From the NCBI GenBank assembly GCA_030068145.1, contig JAPJBO010001071.1:1-64000 (forward strand): a stretch of DNA of 64,000 nt. Direction: 5' to 3'. This document shows, one piece after another, positions 1-11,226 of this stretch. The translations under genes and the position numbers were made by a program. Origin of the DNA: Diplonema papillatum. Lineage: Eukaryota > Euglenozoa > Diplonemea > Diplonemida > Diplonemidae. How positions within the stretch are numbered: the stretch's first letter is position 1; every line of letters begins with the position of its first letter. The notes under the pieces were generated by a model. The model had not been told where the DNA came from. It made no database searches and saw nothing but the letters and a program-made list of their open reading frames with translations.

Positions 1-240
1 AGAGAGAGAGAACACATAAAACAAGTCAAAGGGTGTGGGCCTCCACCGTCAGGTGGGCCCCCACCGTCAGGTGGGCTAGGCTAGTTCCGGGGTGGCTCCC
101 TGGGAGGGACAGGGACGGGGTTAGTCACGCCTTAGCAGTCCCAGGGCCTCTCCCCACCCACCTGTATGTGTTCTCGTGGTCACCGCTACCGCGTTGACCT
201 TTCCCGAGAGAGAGAGAGAGAGAGAGGAAGAGAGAAAATA
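1..240 (+). repeat. Dispersed repeat R10, copy 1 (inverted relative to 11.8-12.2 kb)
   Basis: This stretch matches the reverse complement of about 11760-12170, including the GA-rich run, the paired CCACC..GTCAGGTGGG blocks and the segment around ACCTGTATGTGTTCTCGTGG. Copy 1 lacks a middle part of about 160 bases present in the other copy. The GA microsatellites at 1-10 and 205-226 are part of the element. No coding potential is seen. The window starts inside it, so its left end is unknown. Confidence 0.75.
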
Positions 241-3104
241 AAATCACTTGTTCACTTGTCAAACTCAAGGAGCAGCGATCAATGCAACGTGATCGCGCCA
301 GGAAAAAATGTATATCCCCGCCTGTCAACCCACCGAGGCAGCAGCGGAGTTGCGTAAGATTCGCCGTGCCACAGCCGGCCTTTTCTTTATTTGGCCTTCC
401 GGAGAAGTGTTGTCACAGCGAACAGCCGATTTCTCAATCGCCTCGTCTTCGGTGAGGGTAAACACTTCTGGGAGGAGGAAAAATAGCGAGCGTTCGCTCG
501 TGCTCCTCAGTTTTGTCTTTGCTTAATTTCTTCACCACAGTAGTGCGGGAAATCCTACCTTGCCTGCTTGAAGTCCTGGATTCTGCCCGTCGTGTTGCTG
601 CAGGTTGGCTGTGGGATACTGCCTGAGAGGGAAGTTCGTTCTTGGCAACAAACTCAGCGCCAGTAGGAACCGTCGTACGGAAGTTGCTGTACAAGACGAC
701 CACTTTTTTTTTTGGATGCCGCGTGAACCCAAGCATGGGAGGCAATGGTCTGCCTCAACATTTAACAAAGTTATCCCTTCGCCCTACCCCCCCTCGACGA
801 ATTTGCTCTCGTAGCAATGGTGAGTGTCAGTGGAGCTGAGAACAGCAAGCCTGACAACACACCAGACTCACGTGAGCCTGCAGCAGCAGGATCATTACCG
901 ATTTCAATGCCGAACGCGGGGTTTCGAGTGCAAGTCATTTCCAGCTTCGAGTGCAAGTCATTGACTGACGGATTTGTTGTGCGCGTTCCCTTCAACCTGT
1001 TTTCTTGAGCTAGCGAGAGTGAAGATAGTACGCTGCCATCGATCGGTTTTTGCTCTTGACAAATTACATTTGTTTAAGACACAAAAAACGGTTCCTTAAA
1101 CTCGAAGCGGTGTATAACAGTGCTGTGCCTGGCAATCCTAAACGTCACGGATCGGATTGTCGTTAGCGACCTTAGAAATCCAAACACATTCCGACGACGA
1201 GTAGTAGCATATGAATTGAGAGCGCTCCAAATTCAGTCGAATAGTCGGCCAGGCAACAAAGACGCACGCACAAGCACACGTACTGCCACTACTGCAGATA
1301 CGGTACGCACACTAGTTCGATACCTTTAAGGAACCTTTACGACAATGGTCACCCGGAGACTATAAAACCCCGGATCTCCAAGTGAACTTGCACGCTAAAG
1401 AAATCAAACTGTAATAGTCAGCGGAGAGAACGAAACGAAGCCCTTTCGAAAACGTCAATCCCCGCCCGACACCAGCAGGAGCTCGAGCCGAAGAACAGCT
1501 GGAAAACGAGAGAGAGGGAGCAAAAAAGAAGAAACCAAAAACATAAAGAAACCCTAAAACGACAACGATGAAACGGCCAAAAAAAATAAATACAAAAGCA
1601 GGCCAACTTCTCTTCATAAGTCAGATGCCTGTTACCTTGCCTCTGTCAAACCACCGGCGTGTGTGAAGCGTGACTCCTCTACATGGCAAGGCCATGTTTC
1701 GTGCCTGGACCCGAAGCGGAGAGGAGAGCGCACATATCAACAGCGTGATGTAGAGCTTTTTAGCCATCAGCGCACATATCAACAGCGTGGTGTAGAGCTT
1801 TTCGGCCATTCCAGAGAGGAACATGAGCAAGCTGTTGGATGGGACCTCATCAAAGTGGTCGAAGTGCGGGAAATAAGTGAGCGGTTGGCCCACCCCGGGC
1901 CAGGAACAAAAGGGTTGCCCTCGGTCGCAAAACGATTCCGACAAGGCAGCCGACCAGTGCACAATCGCGCGCGCGTGTGAGTGCGCACTTGGAGCTTTTT
2001 TTTAGCTCACCACAGTGCGGTACCACCACAAGTGCGCTGTGTGCGGCTGGCGGGGGCGTGCACCTGACGACATGCGAAACCCCCACGGGTCGGGGTCTTT
2101 TTTTTTTTGTCTTCCGGCTTGCCCCTTGTTGCGTTTCAGGGCTCGGACCAATTGTGGGGGTTTTAGTGAGCGGCCAGCTTGTTGCTTCCCTGGGAGAGCA
2201 TCCGCGCCAGCTTGATCTGGTGGTTGCTAGCAAAATGTGGGCAGCAATTCGTTTGCAGTAGCTTACCGTAATTGGAAAAATGTTGAATCGGACTAGAAGC
2301 TGGAACTGGGTAAATGACCGACCGGGTATACTCACCTGTGGTGTCCCAGGTAGTTACCTGAGTGACTGCACCAGTGGTGGTCCTGCAGCCTATCCTATGA
2401 CAGCGGCATCAAGGGGTCGAGCTGAGTATTGAGCCACTCCAAGGTGTGGGCAAGCACCAGCGATATTCTGCCAAGGTACGCAAACCCCCTCCCCCTCCCC
2501 GAAAAATGCCGAATCGGGTAAAACCTGGGACACCCAGCACCATTTTTTGGGGTGGCCCGGGGTTCACCCGGAGCATCATCAATCCAATTACGGTATCATT
2601 TGTGACGTTCACTCTCATCCTCACTGCCCTCCCACACATACACATACACCCACACCCACCATCAGGGGTTACCCAAAACACAACACACGCATCACACAAT
2701 TTATCCCCCTACCCCTTCCCCTACATTTTTTCCTTCACATTTCCTTCGGCTCGCTTAGATACCCCCAACGCTTTTTATGTGTACTTTTCAGGATGAAAGT
2801 ACAAATTCGCCGCCGCTCGCCTTGAACCGTCTCATGTTATGTTCATCAGAAATCTTGCGTTTTTTCTTTCTCCTCCCGTCCCCGACTTTTTACTTGATCC
2901 CCGTTTACTTTTGCTTCCCCCCCCCCCCATCTCCCCTTGCCTTTTCTTCTTCTTTTTTCTTCATCCTACTTTTTTCTTCGAACCCCCTTTTTTTTTCTTC
3001 ATTCATTTTCTAAGTTCTTTCTACCCTGTCGGCGCCACCCGCCTGGAATAAAAAGTTTCCTTCCTTTTCTGCCGGCCTTCCTGCTTTTTCAGTTATCGCT
3101 TTTT
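241..3104. other. Non-coding stretch, no gene recognised
   Basis: I find no reading frame with recognisable protein features. It holds an R1 intron-end motif at 1347-1399 (GGTCACCCGGAGACT.. type), a short tandem duplication at about 1728-1804 and C/T-rich homopolymer tracts at 2880-3010. The R1 motif is followed by an AG at about 1420, so an undetected exon downstream of it cannot be excluded. Confidence 0.5.
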
Positions 3105-3327
3105 TTCCAAATTCGCATCCGGGTTTCTCCTGATCCATCCCCACTCTTTCGAGTGGAGCCGAACCAGGAGATAACCGTAGGAACCGGCCAGAAGGCTCAA
3201 ACCCTCGGAACAACAAGGCTCCTCAGTGCGTTACGCCCGCCGGTCCATGCGGACTCGTATAGACCCGGTTGGAGACACGGGATCTGGATGTGAATTTGGA
3301 AGTTTACAGGGCAGGGGACTACTCGGT
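3105..3327 (+). mobile_element. MITE-like element R9, copy 1
   Basis: This stretch is about 95% identical by eye to 8328-8540. Near its ends lie inverted repeats starting TTCCAAATTCGCATCC (3105) and ending GGATGTGAATTTGGAA (3301). Similarity between the two copies continues about 25 bases beyond the right inverted repeat, so the true element border may be at about 3327. It has no coding capacity and looks like a non-autonomous DNA transposon. No clear target duplication was found. Confidence 0.65.
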
Positions 3328-3679
3328 CGTGACCCAACGATCTTGCGGGTTGCCTTTGACACAAGGGTGAGCGGAAAACGATCAGCCGACATGCACAAAC
3401 AAAACTAAGAGAATCGAACAATCAGACGGGTTGCCCTGCAAAATGCTAGTTCTGAAGGTGCGCATGCCATGTAACACGTTGTATCCACGCTATATTAGGT
3501 GAAATCACTTCTCACATCCACACACTGAGATTCACATGTAGCGTGAAAAGACGTTAGCGTGAAAAGACGTACCCTGTGATCCCCCTGGGGCTGGGGTTGT
3601 CGAAAATTCAGGTGAGGCAGGGGGGCTTCACCTGCGTTTATTTTGGGAAGTCAGGGGGCGCGCCGTCACAAGTTAGTAT

Positions 3680-3860
3680 CATGCAGGGTCAACACCTTGT
3701 GTCTTTTTGGTTAACGCTGCCGCAGCCCAAGAAAAAATTGGATTTTTTTTTTTGCTCAAACTTCATCAAAAATCACCGCAGTATTTGTTTTAAAATCCTT
3801 TTTTTTTTACAGGGTCTAAACCCCCGTGTTACCAAAAAGACACAAGGTTTTGACCCTGTA
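3680..3860 (+). mobile_element. TIR element R4, copy 1 (decayed right end)
   Basis: The left end has the R4 terminal inverted repeat, beginning CATGCAGGGTCA and continuing into GTGTCTTTTTGG. The right end carries the inverse with TTACCAAAAAGACACAAGG and then GACCCTG. The extreme right bases differ from the other two copies and no target duplication can be read. The interior is A/T-rich with CACCGCAGTATTTG, which all copies share. It is non-coding. Confidence 0.75.
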
Positions 3861-3936
3861 CCGTTGCATACTGCACGTTCAAAAACCTCCGCCCGCCGAG
3901 GCTCCGGAGCCATATCCAGTTACAACGACCGCTCCC

Positions 3937-4030
3937 ATGTGTCCGTGGCTTGAAGGCACACACGTACGGGACCAGTGCGATGTTGAGCACGGATCCCATT
4001 CCAAGCACGTTCTTGCAATCCCCCTCCGTC
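3937..4030 (+). repeat. Fragment of the R2 satellite-like repeat
   Basis: It contains GTGTCCGTGGCTT, GGGACCAGTGCG, GTTGAGCAC and ATTCCAAGCACGTTCTTGCA in the same order as the 170-bp units at 22887-23736. It is a solitary, diverged unit about 270 bases ahead of the RRM gene. Confidence 0.7.
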
Positions 4031-4298
4031 AAGCACAACATCCACCAACAGGCACTCCAGTACCGAACCCAGCGAACCATCGCCGGGGAACCCTAAGAAA
4101 AACACCCAAGCAACAACAAAGTAAAAAGCGCGAAAAAAAGAAGAACATAAAGCACTTCCCTCCTGACTGAAAGAAAAGACTCGCGCACGAGTTTCCGCCG
4201 GAAACACACAAAAAAGCGAACTTAAACACTCCATAAAAAGAAGAAAAAAAAGAGAAGAAGCCGCCGCCACCATCGGCTCCCGCATCACAGCAGGCAAG

Positions 4299-5732
4299 AT
4301 GATCGGAGGACAGCGGCAGCGGTACGGGCAGGAGTTCTGCGGCAATGGGCAGCAGCAGCAGCAGCCGCAGCAGCAGCACCACTCCCGCGAGAGAGAGCAC
4401 GGGGGGCCCCTGCAGGCGTCGCAGCGGGTGCTGCTGGTGGTCTTGCGGAGCCTGACCGCGCCGATCCCGCTCGACAAGATGTTCTCGATTTTCTCGCAGT
4501 TCGGCGTCGTCGAGAAGCAGAGCACCTTCCTCACGAACAACCAGCACCAGCTCGTCGTCCAATTCGCCGACAGCGCGGACGCGAACTCGGCCATGGGCTA
4601 CTTAAACGGCCGAACGGTCGAAATGCGCGACGGCGAATCCGTCGCGATGTGCACTCTCGCCATCGTCCCCAGCAGGCTCACGAAACTCACCTTCCGCAAA
4701 GACGACGATCGGAACAAGGACTACTCTTGGGTCAACACCCGCCTCGGCGGCGTGTGGCCGCTCCTTCAGGAGGGTGCCGAATTCGGCGAGTTAGCCGGGG
4801 TGTTCGAGCAGCTGCAGCTGCCGCTGACCGACTTTTTGTGGGGGCGGCACATCTCCGGGGCCGGGTGGCTGTTCCCGCCGCAGCCGGACGCCGCGCAGCG
4901 GGGCACGATCCCGTTCAGCCGCGGGCTCCCGACAGGGAAGATGGGCGAATGCGTGCACCTCGCGGGGCTCCCGACGTCCGGGATCAACGCGCTCAAGCTC
5001 TGGGCGCTGTGCGGGCAGTACGGTGAGTTGATCGCCGTGAAGCTCCTGGCCCAGCACCCGGGGTGCGCTCTCCTGCAGTTCACGACCCAGGAAGAAGCCG
5101 CCTTCGCCATCAAGAACCTCAACAACGCGGTCGTCTACGGCACCAAAATCTTCGCGCAGGTGTCGAAGAACGCGAATGCGACACACTGGAAGGGCGCGCA
5201 AACCGAGCTGGAGCAGCGGATGTGCACGAAGGAAGATTACGCACCGCCGGCGCCCGCCCCGAGGCACATCACAGCGCCGCCCAACCGGTTCGTGGGGGCT
5301 TGGGGGTTGCCTGCGCATGACGCGGTTAATGCGATCTTGGCGGTGCTGTCGGGGCATAACGTCGTGTCGTGCCAGGACTACGGCCATGGGGTAGTGTCGG
5401 TGACGTTTGATACGCCGGAGGAGGCGCTCGAGGCCATCGGCGCGGTGAACGGCGCGATCGCATACCACCACGGGCAGAAGTTCAAGGTGTGCGTGCACTT
5501 CGCCGACGAGGACTGGCTGGACAGCGCGCACGACATCTCGTCGTCGTCGGTCGCCGACACGCCGTCGTACTCGTCGGTGCCGCTGTCCGGGCAGTCGTCG
5601 CTGCAGGGCACGCCGAACCAGCTCCCCACGTCGAACCCGCCGCTCTCGCCCCAGCAGCAGCGACAGCTCGCCCCCAGCTACGCCCCGCAGTGGTGGCAAG
5701 ATCGCCCTTCAGACAACTACAAAATCAGATGA
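4299..5732 (+). CDS. PTB/hnRNP-L-like RNA-binding protein with three RRM domains
   Basis: The frame encodes 477 residues with no intron. After a Gln-rich N-terminus (residues about 16-26) come three RRM-type domains: about 42-130 (strand RVLLVVLRSL, then LVVQFADSADANSAMGYLNG), about 212-297 (CVHLAGLP, then CALLQFTTQEEAAFAIKNLN) and about 317-400 (FVGAWGLP, then VVSVTFDTPEEALEAIGAVNG). The RNP1 octamers lack the usual aromatic residues, as is common in the polypyrimidine-tract-binding and hnRNP-L families. The tail is rich in Ser, Pro and Gln. Such proteins bind pyrimidine-rich RNA and act in splicing or mRNA handling in nucleus and cytoplasm. The ATG follows a purine-rich leader with no earlier in-frame ATG of similar quality. 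PTB has four RRMs, so this is a shorter relative. Family assignment is good; the exact orthologue is unknown. Confidence 0.88.
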   Translation: MIGGQRQRYGQEFCGNGQQQQQPQQQHHSREREHGGPLQASQRVLLVVLRSLTAPIPLDKMFSIFSQFGVVEKQSTFLTNNQHQLVVQFADSADANSAMGYLNGRTVEMRDGESVAMCTLAIVPSRLTKLTFRKDDDRNKDYSWVNTRLGGVWPLLQEGAEFGELAGVFEQLQLPLTDFLWGRHISGAGWLFPPQPDAAQRGTIPFSRGLPTGKMGECVHLAGLPTSGINALKLWALCGQYGELIAVKLLAQHPGCALLQFTTQEEAAFAIKNLNNAVVYGTKIFAQVSKNANATHWKGAQTELEQRMCTKEDYAPPAPAPRHITAPPNRFVGAWGLPAHDAVNAILAVLSGHNVVSCQDYGHGVVSVTFDTPEEALEAIGAVNGAIAYHHGQKFKVCVHFADEDWLDSAHDISSSSVADTPSYSSVPLSGQSSLQGTPNQLPTSNPPLSPQQQRQLAPSYAPQWWQDRPSDNYKIR

Positions 5733-5830
5733 GAGAAGAGCGTAAGCCGGTCCATCCCCTCCTGGCAGACAATGGTGTGTCGTGATAGTTTGAGGTTAAA
5801 AACGCAGAATCTCTGTAGATGGCCTGCGTT

Positions 5831-5962
5831 GGTACTAGGCGAGTACCTTGGTACTAGGCGAGTACCTTGGTACCAGGCGAGTACCTTGGTACTAGGCGAG
5901 TACCTTGGTACTAGGCGAGTACCTTGGTACTAGGCGAGTACCTTGGTACTAGGCGAGTACCT
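5831..5962 (+). repeat. Hairpin-forming 19-bp minisatellite (7 units)
   Basis: Seven head-to-tail copies of GGTACTAGGCGAGTACCTT start about 100 bases after the RRM gene stop. Each unit is itself an inverted repeat: GGTACT pairs with AGTACC across a five-base loop. A single-base variant (GGTACCAGG) occurs in the third unit. Confidence 0.95.
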
Positions 5963-6874
5963 CCTCAATCGTAACGTGCCGTGCTTCAGGTGATAGAATC
6001 CACACCGTAAATCCCTCAGGGATGCACACTCGTTCAGTACTACATGTATGTACTTAGAAACATGTTCTAACGGCTGAGCTTTGTATGAAACCCTAAAGTT
6101 TTCATTTGCTTCACGTAGGCTTGCACTCATCCGAATCCGTGATGGACGGCTTCGAGCAGTTACATGAAACTCTGGGTAGACCACGGTGTGCCGGGGTACA
6201 TGTAGACAGCGGCAGGCAAATCGATGCGGTTCCAGGGGTGGACCGGCTTAGAGCGCAAGACTCGGCAAGAGAAGAGAAAAAAAAAAAGAGCCGCCCTTCC
6301 ATCTCCCTCCACGGCTCCCCCGCCACTAGGGACCTCTCGTCTGTTCCTGTATTTTTTTTGCTTGCGTTTTTACTCTGTGTTCGAGGCTGCTCTGTACGGT
6401 GCTAGTTTTGCCATACTTGTTTTTTTTTTTGAGCACCTGCCCTTGAGGGGTAGCAGTCAGTTGAGAGACTGGCAGGTGAGCAGCGTCACCTCCCCTAGCG
6501 AGCTCTCAGCTGCGTCTGATGCAGCTGTTGTATGGATTGCCTACATACACTCAGCCGCGCGTGCCTTCATTGCGAAGGTTTCTGCTGCGGCCTTCTGGGT
6601 GGCAGCTGTGTCAGGTCAAGTAGCGAGATCTGGGGCCCTGTGATGGCTGAGTGCACACCTAAGCAGGGCTGCATCCTCGTGTTGTAGCCGTGTTGTGTAA
6701 AAGGCTTCGTGGGGGCCTGGTCAACCACCTCATCACTATAGGGCACAAACCTTTCTCGACAGTGATTGGACAGTTTGGATTGCCGGGGACGGGTCTCCAT
6801 GAAGAAGAGAATTGACCTGCCCCCTGCGCCTGCTGTCTCCGGCTGCTTCGGCAGACGACACATACTGCTACTAC

Positions 6875-7069
6875 TACTGAGCACCTGCCTACTACTGAGC
6901 ACCTGCCTTGAAGGCAATACTCGGGGAGGCCGCGTGAAGAAGAGCATGTGCTGCATTTCACACACGAAACACATGGAAGTTTGGTTTGTGTCGGTGTTGA
7001 GCGTTCAACAGTAAACAGAAGACCTGTCCTTTCGTAGTTGTAACACTGCTTTACCCGCCTCGAGTATTT
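6875..7069 (+). mobile_element. Introner-type module R3, degenerate copy
   Basis: It begins with GAGCACCTGCCTTGAAGG followed by an AATACTCGGGGAGGCC inverted-repeat arm. It then has CACACGAAACACA and GAGCGTTCAACA, and ends with CCTCGAGTATTTG (7058-7070). Order and spacing match the R3 copies at 44.5, 45.7 and 47.9 kb and the start of intron 2 of the thioredoxin/LamG gene. Divergence is clearly higher than between the two best copies. Confidence 0.7.
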
Positions 7070-8327
7070 GTTGAGTAGTCAGACGATCGAAAGGAGGGAG
7101 TACTCTAACCAACCATGCCATCATCCGCCTCCGCCGCAAGCGGCGCCTCGAGCGGTGGTTCTGCAACAATTGAAGCTGCACCGCTCAAAGGCATCTCGTG
7201 TCGGTTCTGGTTCGTGTAGGAATGGAAATGTCCGCGCGAAAATGAACTCTCTCGCGTGTGTATATATGCGTGCGTGCGTGTACGTGTGGATCGTTAGATC
7301 CCGAAACCCGGTAGCTCATTCATCGCAGGTACCGTCTGCATCTTTCAGAAGCTGGAAGGCACGCGCCGATAGGATGGGCCGGCCTACCCGCATCCCCTGG
7401 CACTGCGTCGAATTGCATGCCGCCAGACTGACTATAACGGTACCTGCAGACTATATATCCATTGCCAGAGTTTCTTTGCCTGCTGTCTCCAAACCTTCGC
7501 AGTACCTCACGGTCCCAGGAGGCGACGGGTCCAATTAGTCGCGGCGAAAAGCCACTTGCACCGTCCCGCCTCTTCACCCACGAGAAAAAGAGTCCTTTTC
7601 TACGGCCGCGGTTTTGTGCGCTGTAAATATGAATCTGACGCTTACTATTAAACGGGGGTGCTCCCTGGTGTGTTTCCGCGCCTCCCTCTATTTTTCGAGT
7701 GCGAACAGTTTGACAAGCAAGTTTCAGAGTCTGGGAGAGAGAAGCACAGCAAACCCAAGTACCTAAAATAGAAAAGCCAAAATAAATCAACTGCCTTCGG
7801 GTAGGCTAGTCTGACACTAGTTGTCGTCGGGAAAAAAGAAAAGAGTCCGAAAAAAAAAAGGTCGAAGGACACCAATCTGCGCGTCATACGGAAATCGTCG
7901 GAAAACCCAAAAAATCAACCATCAGGTTGCTATCCTCACCTTTTCCTCCGTACAGTTGGCACGTCTGTCCGGCCGCCATTCCACTTCAAAGTCGCCTCTC
8001 CATCCCGAATCGCCCGCCCCCTTTTTCCAGTATTAAAAAAGAAAAAATACGGGCTTCTTAAAACTCGAAACAGCCCCATCTCGAGCGTTTCCGCATATAT
8101 TCCAAGCTAAAGATGCACCCCTTTTATATAGAATGTTACGAAGTCTCACTCGAGAGACTAAAAATCGGATCCCATGAAAGAGGTTGAAACTCTTTTAGTT
8201 GGTACTAAAAACGGTCGTGTGTGCGAGTGGGCAGCCTGCCACGTAAATGCCGCCCGTGCGTCAAACAGAAGAAGCGCCAGCACTAATAGTGTTTGACCAT
8301 GCCCAGCCGCTCGGTCAACCCCACTTT

Positions 8328-8540
8328 TTCCAAATTCACGTCCGGGTTTCTCCTGCTCCAACCCCCGGAGCCGAACCAGGAGATAACCGTAGGAACCGGC
8401 CATAAGGCTCAAACCCTCGGAACAACAAGGCTCCTCAGTGCGTTACGCCCGCCGGTCCATGCGGACTCGTATAGACCCGGTCGGAGACACGGGATCTGGA
8501 TGTGAATTTGGAAGTTTACAGGGCAGGGGACTACTCGGTT
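8328..8540 (+). mobile_element. MITE-like element R9, copy 2
   Basis: It matches 3105-3327 almost base for base from GAACCAGGAGATAACCG to the GGGGACTACTCGGT end. It has the same subterminal inverted repeats (TTCCAAATTCACGTCC at 8328 and GGATGTGAATTTGGAA ending 8513). A short internal segment around the position of 3143-3155 is missing. It is non-coding. Confidence 0.65.
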
Positions 8541-8684
8541 TCCCGGTTTCAGACACCGGGGTTTCCGGTTTCGGTTTTTCATAGAAACAAAAATAATTTA
8601 TAGAATTCAATTTCAAGTGGCCCCCTGCAGGACTGTACCTGTACTGTACAGTACTGCAGTTACGTGGCGCGTCACGGTGTGCCA

Positions 8685-8865
8685 CTGCTATTCGAAGCTT
8701 GTCACTCACCATCTTCGTAGTTTGATAGACGTGCACACCGCCACTGCAAGCCTTGTTTGCGTGCGCGGGGCGACGGTTCCAGGCACCCACAGGACCAAAA
8801 CCGGGGTTTTGGCTGAAACCGGCTTTTTTGCTCGGTCAGACAAAGTGCTAAAGTCCTGCCGCAGG
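8685..8865 (+). repeat. Dispersed repeat R8, copy 1
   Basis: The segment from ATTCGAAGCTTGTCAC through GGGGTTTTGGCTGAAACC to CAAAGTGCTAAAGTCC recurs at about 25935-26155 with scattered changes and small indels. The open frames that cross it are not alike at protein level, which argues for non-coding DNA. Confidence 0.7.
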
Positions 8866-10635
8866 GGCTTCGTGAACGAAATTGTAGATGAAATTCCTCA
8901 GCAAACCACCACCAAAAGTACACGGGAGGGTTTAGGCAACCGTTTGGCTATAGCGCGAGCATCTATTATAAACATCGTCTTTCTCTTTCTTTTTCGCAGT
9001 ACTGTTGTACTGAAGGGGACATTTCCGGACCAACGGGTGGACATTGTTAGCGAAATTAACGGAAGAAGGTGCTATTCCAGAAAAGCCACCCCAGGCAGAG
9101 GGAGTATCCCCTGGCCGCGCGGGGAGAATAGGAATTATTGAGTCCAATTATTGATCAGCTGATGCTGATCGCCCTGGCTTCGGGATCAGTGTGCACCCCG
9201 ACTCCGCAAGTTCCCTCCGCACACGAGTCTGCAGCAGAGAGTTGCCCGCACGGGGGGGGGGGGAGGGGGGGGTTCTTCGTCTTTTGTGTTGACGATGAAC
9301 AAAGTCGTTCTTCCCTGCCGCCAACATATTATGTCCCCCGTCTCCAAGAAAGGCAGTGCAAGGTTCCTCCCCCGCGGTCGGCTGACGGTTGCTACCTGTT
9401 CCACTAGCTTAGTCGTGCGACTCGGCTTCAAGTTCGCCGGCGGATGTGAGAATTCGTACTGTGATACGGCCGAGGGCACGCATATCAAACCATCTCGACT
9501 CCGAGGCAATATCAATACCGGTAGCAATCGTGGTTCTGCCTCTACCGTGTGTCATAGAGACTCTCTATTCATCTTTCATCCGACAGTCCACCCGCAAGTA
9601 ATTGCAGTGATACTGTGTGCCATAGCTCTTTTCATGTAGCACCCTCGTTTTTTTTTTTTTGCGTTAACAATGCACTTTTGGTACTAAAAATTAGTAGTTG
9701 GCAGCGTACTACATGAAACTTACCAAAGCAGGTGAGTTCCACCAGTGCGCACAAACAAAAGAAAGCGCCATACTACTTTTTGAACCACCTCCCTTTTCAG
9801 CATGCGCCTGAGGAGAGGACCTGTTGCTCAGACGCCTAGGGCCTTCTCTCCGAGGCAGATATACCTGCCGCTGAACCACCACTTGGGGGTCCCGGAAGAG
9901 AGTTTATCCTCACAAGGCACTACCCATAAACCCAGTAGAAGTAGGTTCCGCACCGCTCAATGTTTGAGGTCTACTAGAGGAGCTGCTTTGCTGCGCGGTC
10001 CTAAGAGCTCGCCCCGAGAAGAAGAGGGGTACCCAACAATAGGCCACGACTACAACACAGTATACACCATCATCGGAGTCCAAAGAGCCCACGAAACGAC
10101 CCCCGGATCGTCACTGTTGTTGCTGCGTATGTTGCATGTCACTGTCGAGCTACCGACCCAAAGCAACAAACTGGCACCGCACCAGGTGCAGTTTTGTAAG
10201 CGTCGACGACGTCCCCGAAAACTGTGCTCTCTGTCACGCGGGCCCAGAAAACGGGCAGCGGGTAGACGGAGGGACATGGGAGAAAGCCTGTGCGCCCTTC
10301 ACGCGCGCTTTCTTCAGTCCGAGTCTAATTTCGAGGATACGATTTCAGTGTTCGGCGTACGTCGGCCGCGGCAAGGTATTCTTTCCCACCATGCACACGA
10401 CTTTCTTCTGAAAGTACGCGAATCCTGCAGAGGTATAGCTGGCGGACCTCGTTTGCACAGTTTGTGCTCTCACGATTTCGGGAGTCGGAACATACCCTAA
10501 ACGACCCTTTCGTGAGCGAACCCTCTTTTTTCCAAGCTGTCAAAAGCTGCGACTCAACTATTACCAAGAATGCCCCACCGAAAGCCAGCAACAAGTAACG
10601 CCAACGCCCGTGTTTGTGTGGTCAGCCAGCAACAG

Positions 10636-11226
10636 CCGGGACAGCGGGAACGAACCTGTAAGAGTGCCAACGCTACTCTTTCAATAACGTACATATAAAA
10701 GGTGTCACGGGATAAGCCGGCAGCCGCTGCTTAACGGTTCATGTACTTAAAAGAACTCAATGCTTAACGGCTTATCACGTGGGCGGCCCTGAGATTACCC
10801 CCTCAGGTGACACCACTTTATCTTTAGCCATACTTCAACTTTCTTGCCTTTGGCCATGCCCGTGCGGCACTGTCGAGCAATTCGAACAGTCTGCTTTGCT
10901 CTACTGCTGCCCACAAAGCAAGAGGCAAGGGGAAAAGCTCGACCGCCGAAAGCGGCGAACATCCCAAAATGGAGCTGCCGCCGCAGGATTCCCGCGCTAG
11001 CGTTCCTATTGATCCATCGCAACGAGGCCTTAGACGAAACTCAAAAGAGAACCGCTGAGAACTTCGTTTTGATTCTCGGATCGAGAGACCAACACGGCAC
11101 ACCTATCTCGTGTAACCACCACTCTTTAAGAACACTCAGAGCACAAAGGATAATCTTCCCCACATTGACGAAGGTCACCCGGAGACTCTAAAACCCGGAG
11201 TTTCAAGCGAACTTTCACTCTAAAAA
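10636..11226 (+). mobile_element. Introner-like unit with two hairpins (R5 at 5' end, R1 at 3' end), copy 1
   Basis: The unit opens with GGGAACGAACCTGTAAGAGT, where GTAAGAGT would be a good splice donor. A hairpin follows: AAGAGT, loop GCCAACGCT, ACTCTT (10660-10680). A second hairpin is GATAAGCCG..CGGCTTATC (10711-10776), now split by a LINE-tail insertion. The unit closes with the R1 motif at 11173-11226 (GGTCACCCGGAGACTCTAAA, then TTTCAAGCGAACTTT). The same order of parts occurs at 56350-56694. R1 also lies just before the acceptor of three introns in this window. I cannot tie this copy to flanking exons. Confidence 0.6.
10738..10761 (+). mobile_element. Ultra-short LINE 3' end inserted in hairpin target, 9-bp target duplication
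   Basis: Twenty-four bases matching the 3' terminus of the 57-61 kb LINE (TTCATGTACTTAAAAGAACT, then CAAT) sit between two copies of GCTTAACGG (10729-10737 and 10762-10770). The uninterrupted counterpart is at 56420-56428 (GCTTAGCGG) inside the same hairpin. This is what an extremely 5'-truncated insertion by target-primed reverse transcription would leave. Confidence 0.8.

Larger units (their letters stand above)
5963..10635. other. Repeat-rich stretch without a recognised gene
   Basis: No open frame here shows protein-like composition over a useful length. Besides the elements listed separately, there are R11-type fragments (GGTGGACCGGCTTAG at about 6236; the 7370-7510 segment, which resembles parts of R10) and a hairpin-bearing motif at about 9684-9715 (AGTAGTTGGCAGCGTACTAC). 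That motif recurs at 19249 as the target of a LINE-tail insertion. The 9802-10500 open frame is low in similarity to anything I know and I do not call it. Confidence 0.5.

Noticed and set aside
8617-9141. 174-residue open frame
   Set aside because: It overlaps dispersed repeat R8, whose second copy does not preserve the frame; composition is not protein-like.
9802-10500. 232-residue Arg/Ser-rich open frame
   Set aside because: There are no conserved motifs, hydrophobic core or splice context; it lies in repeat-rich DNA.
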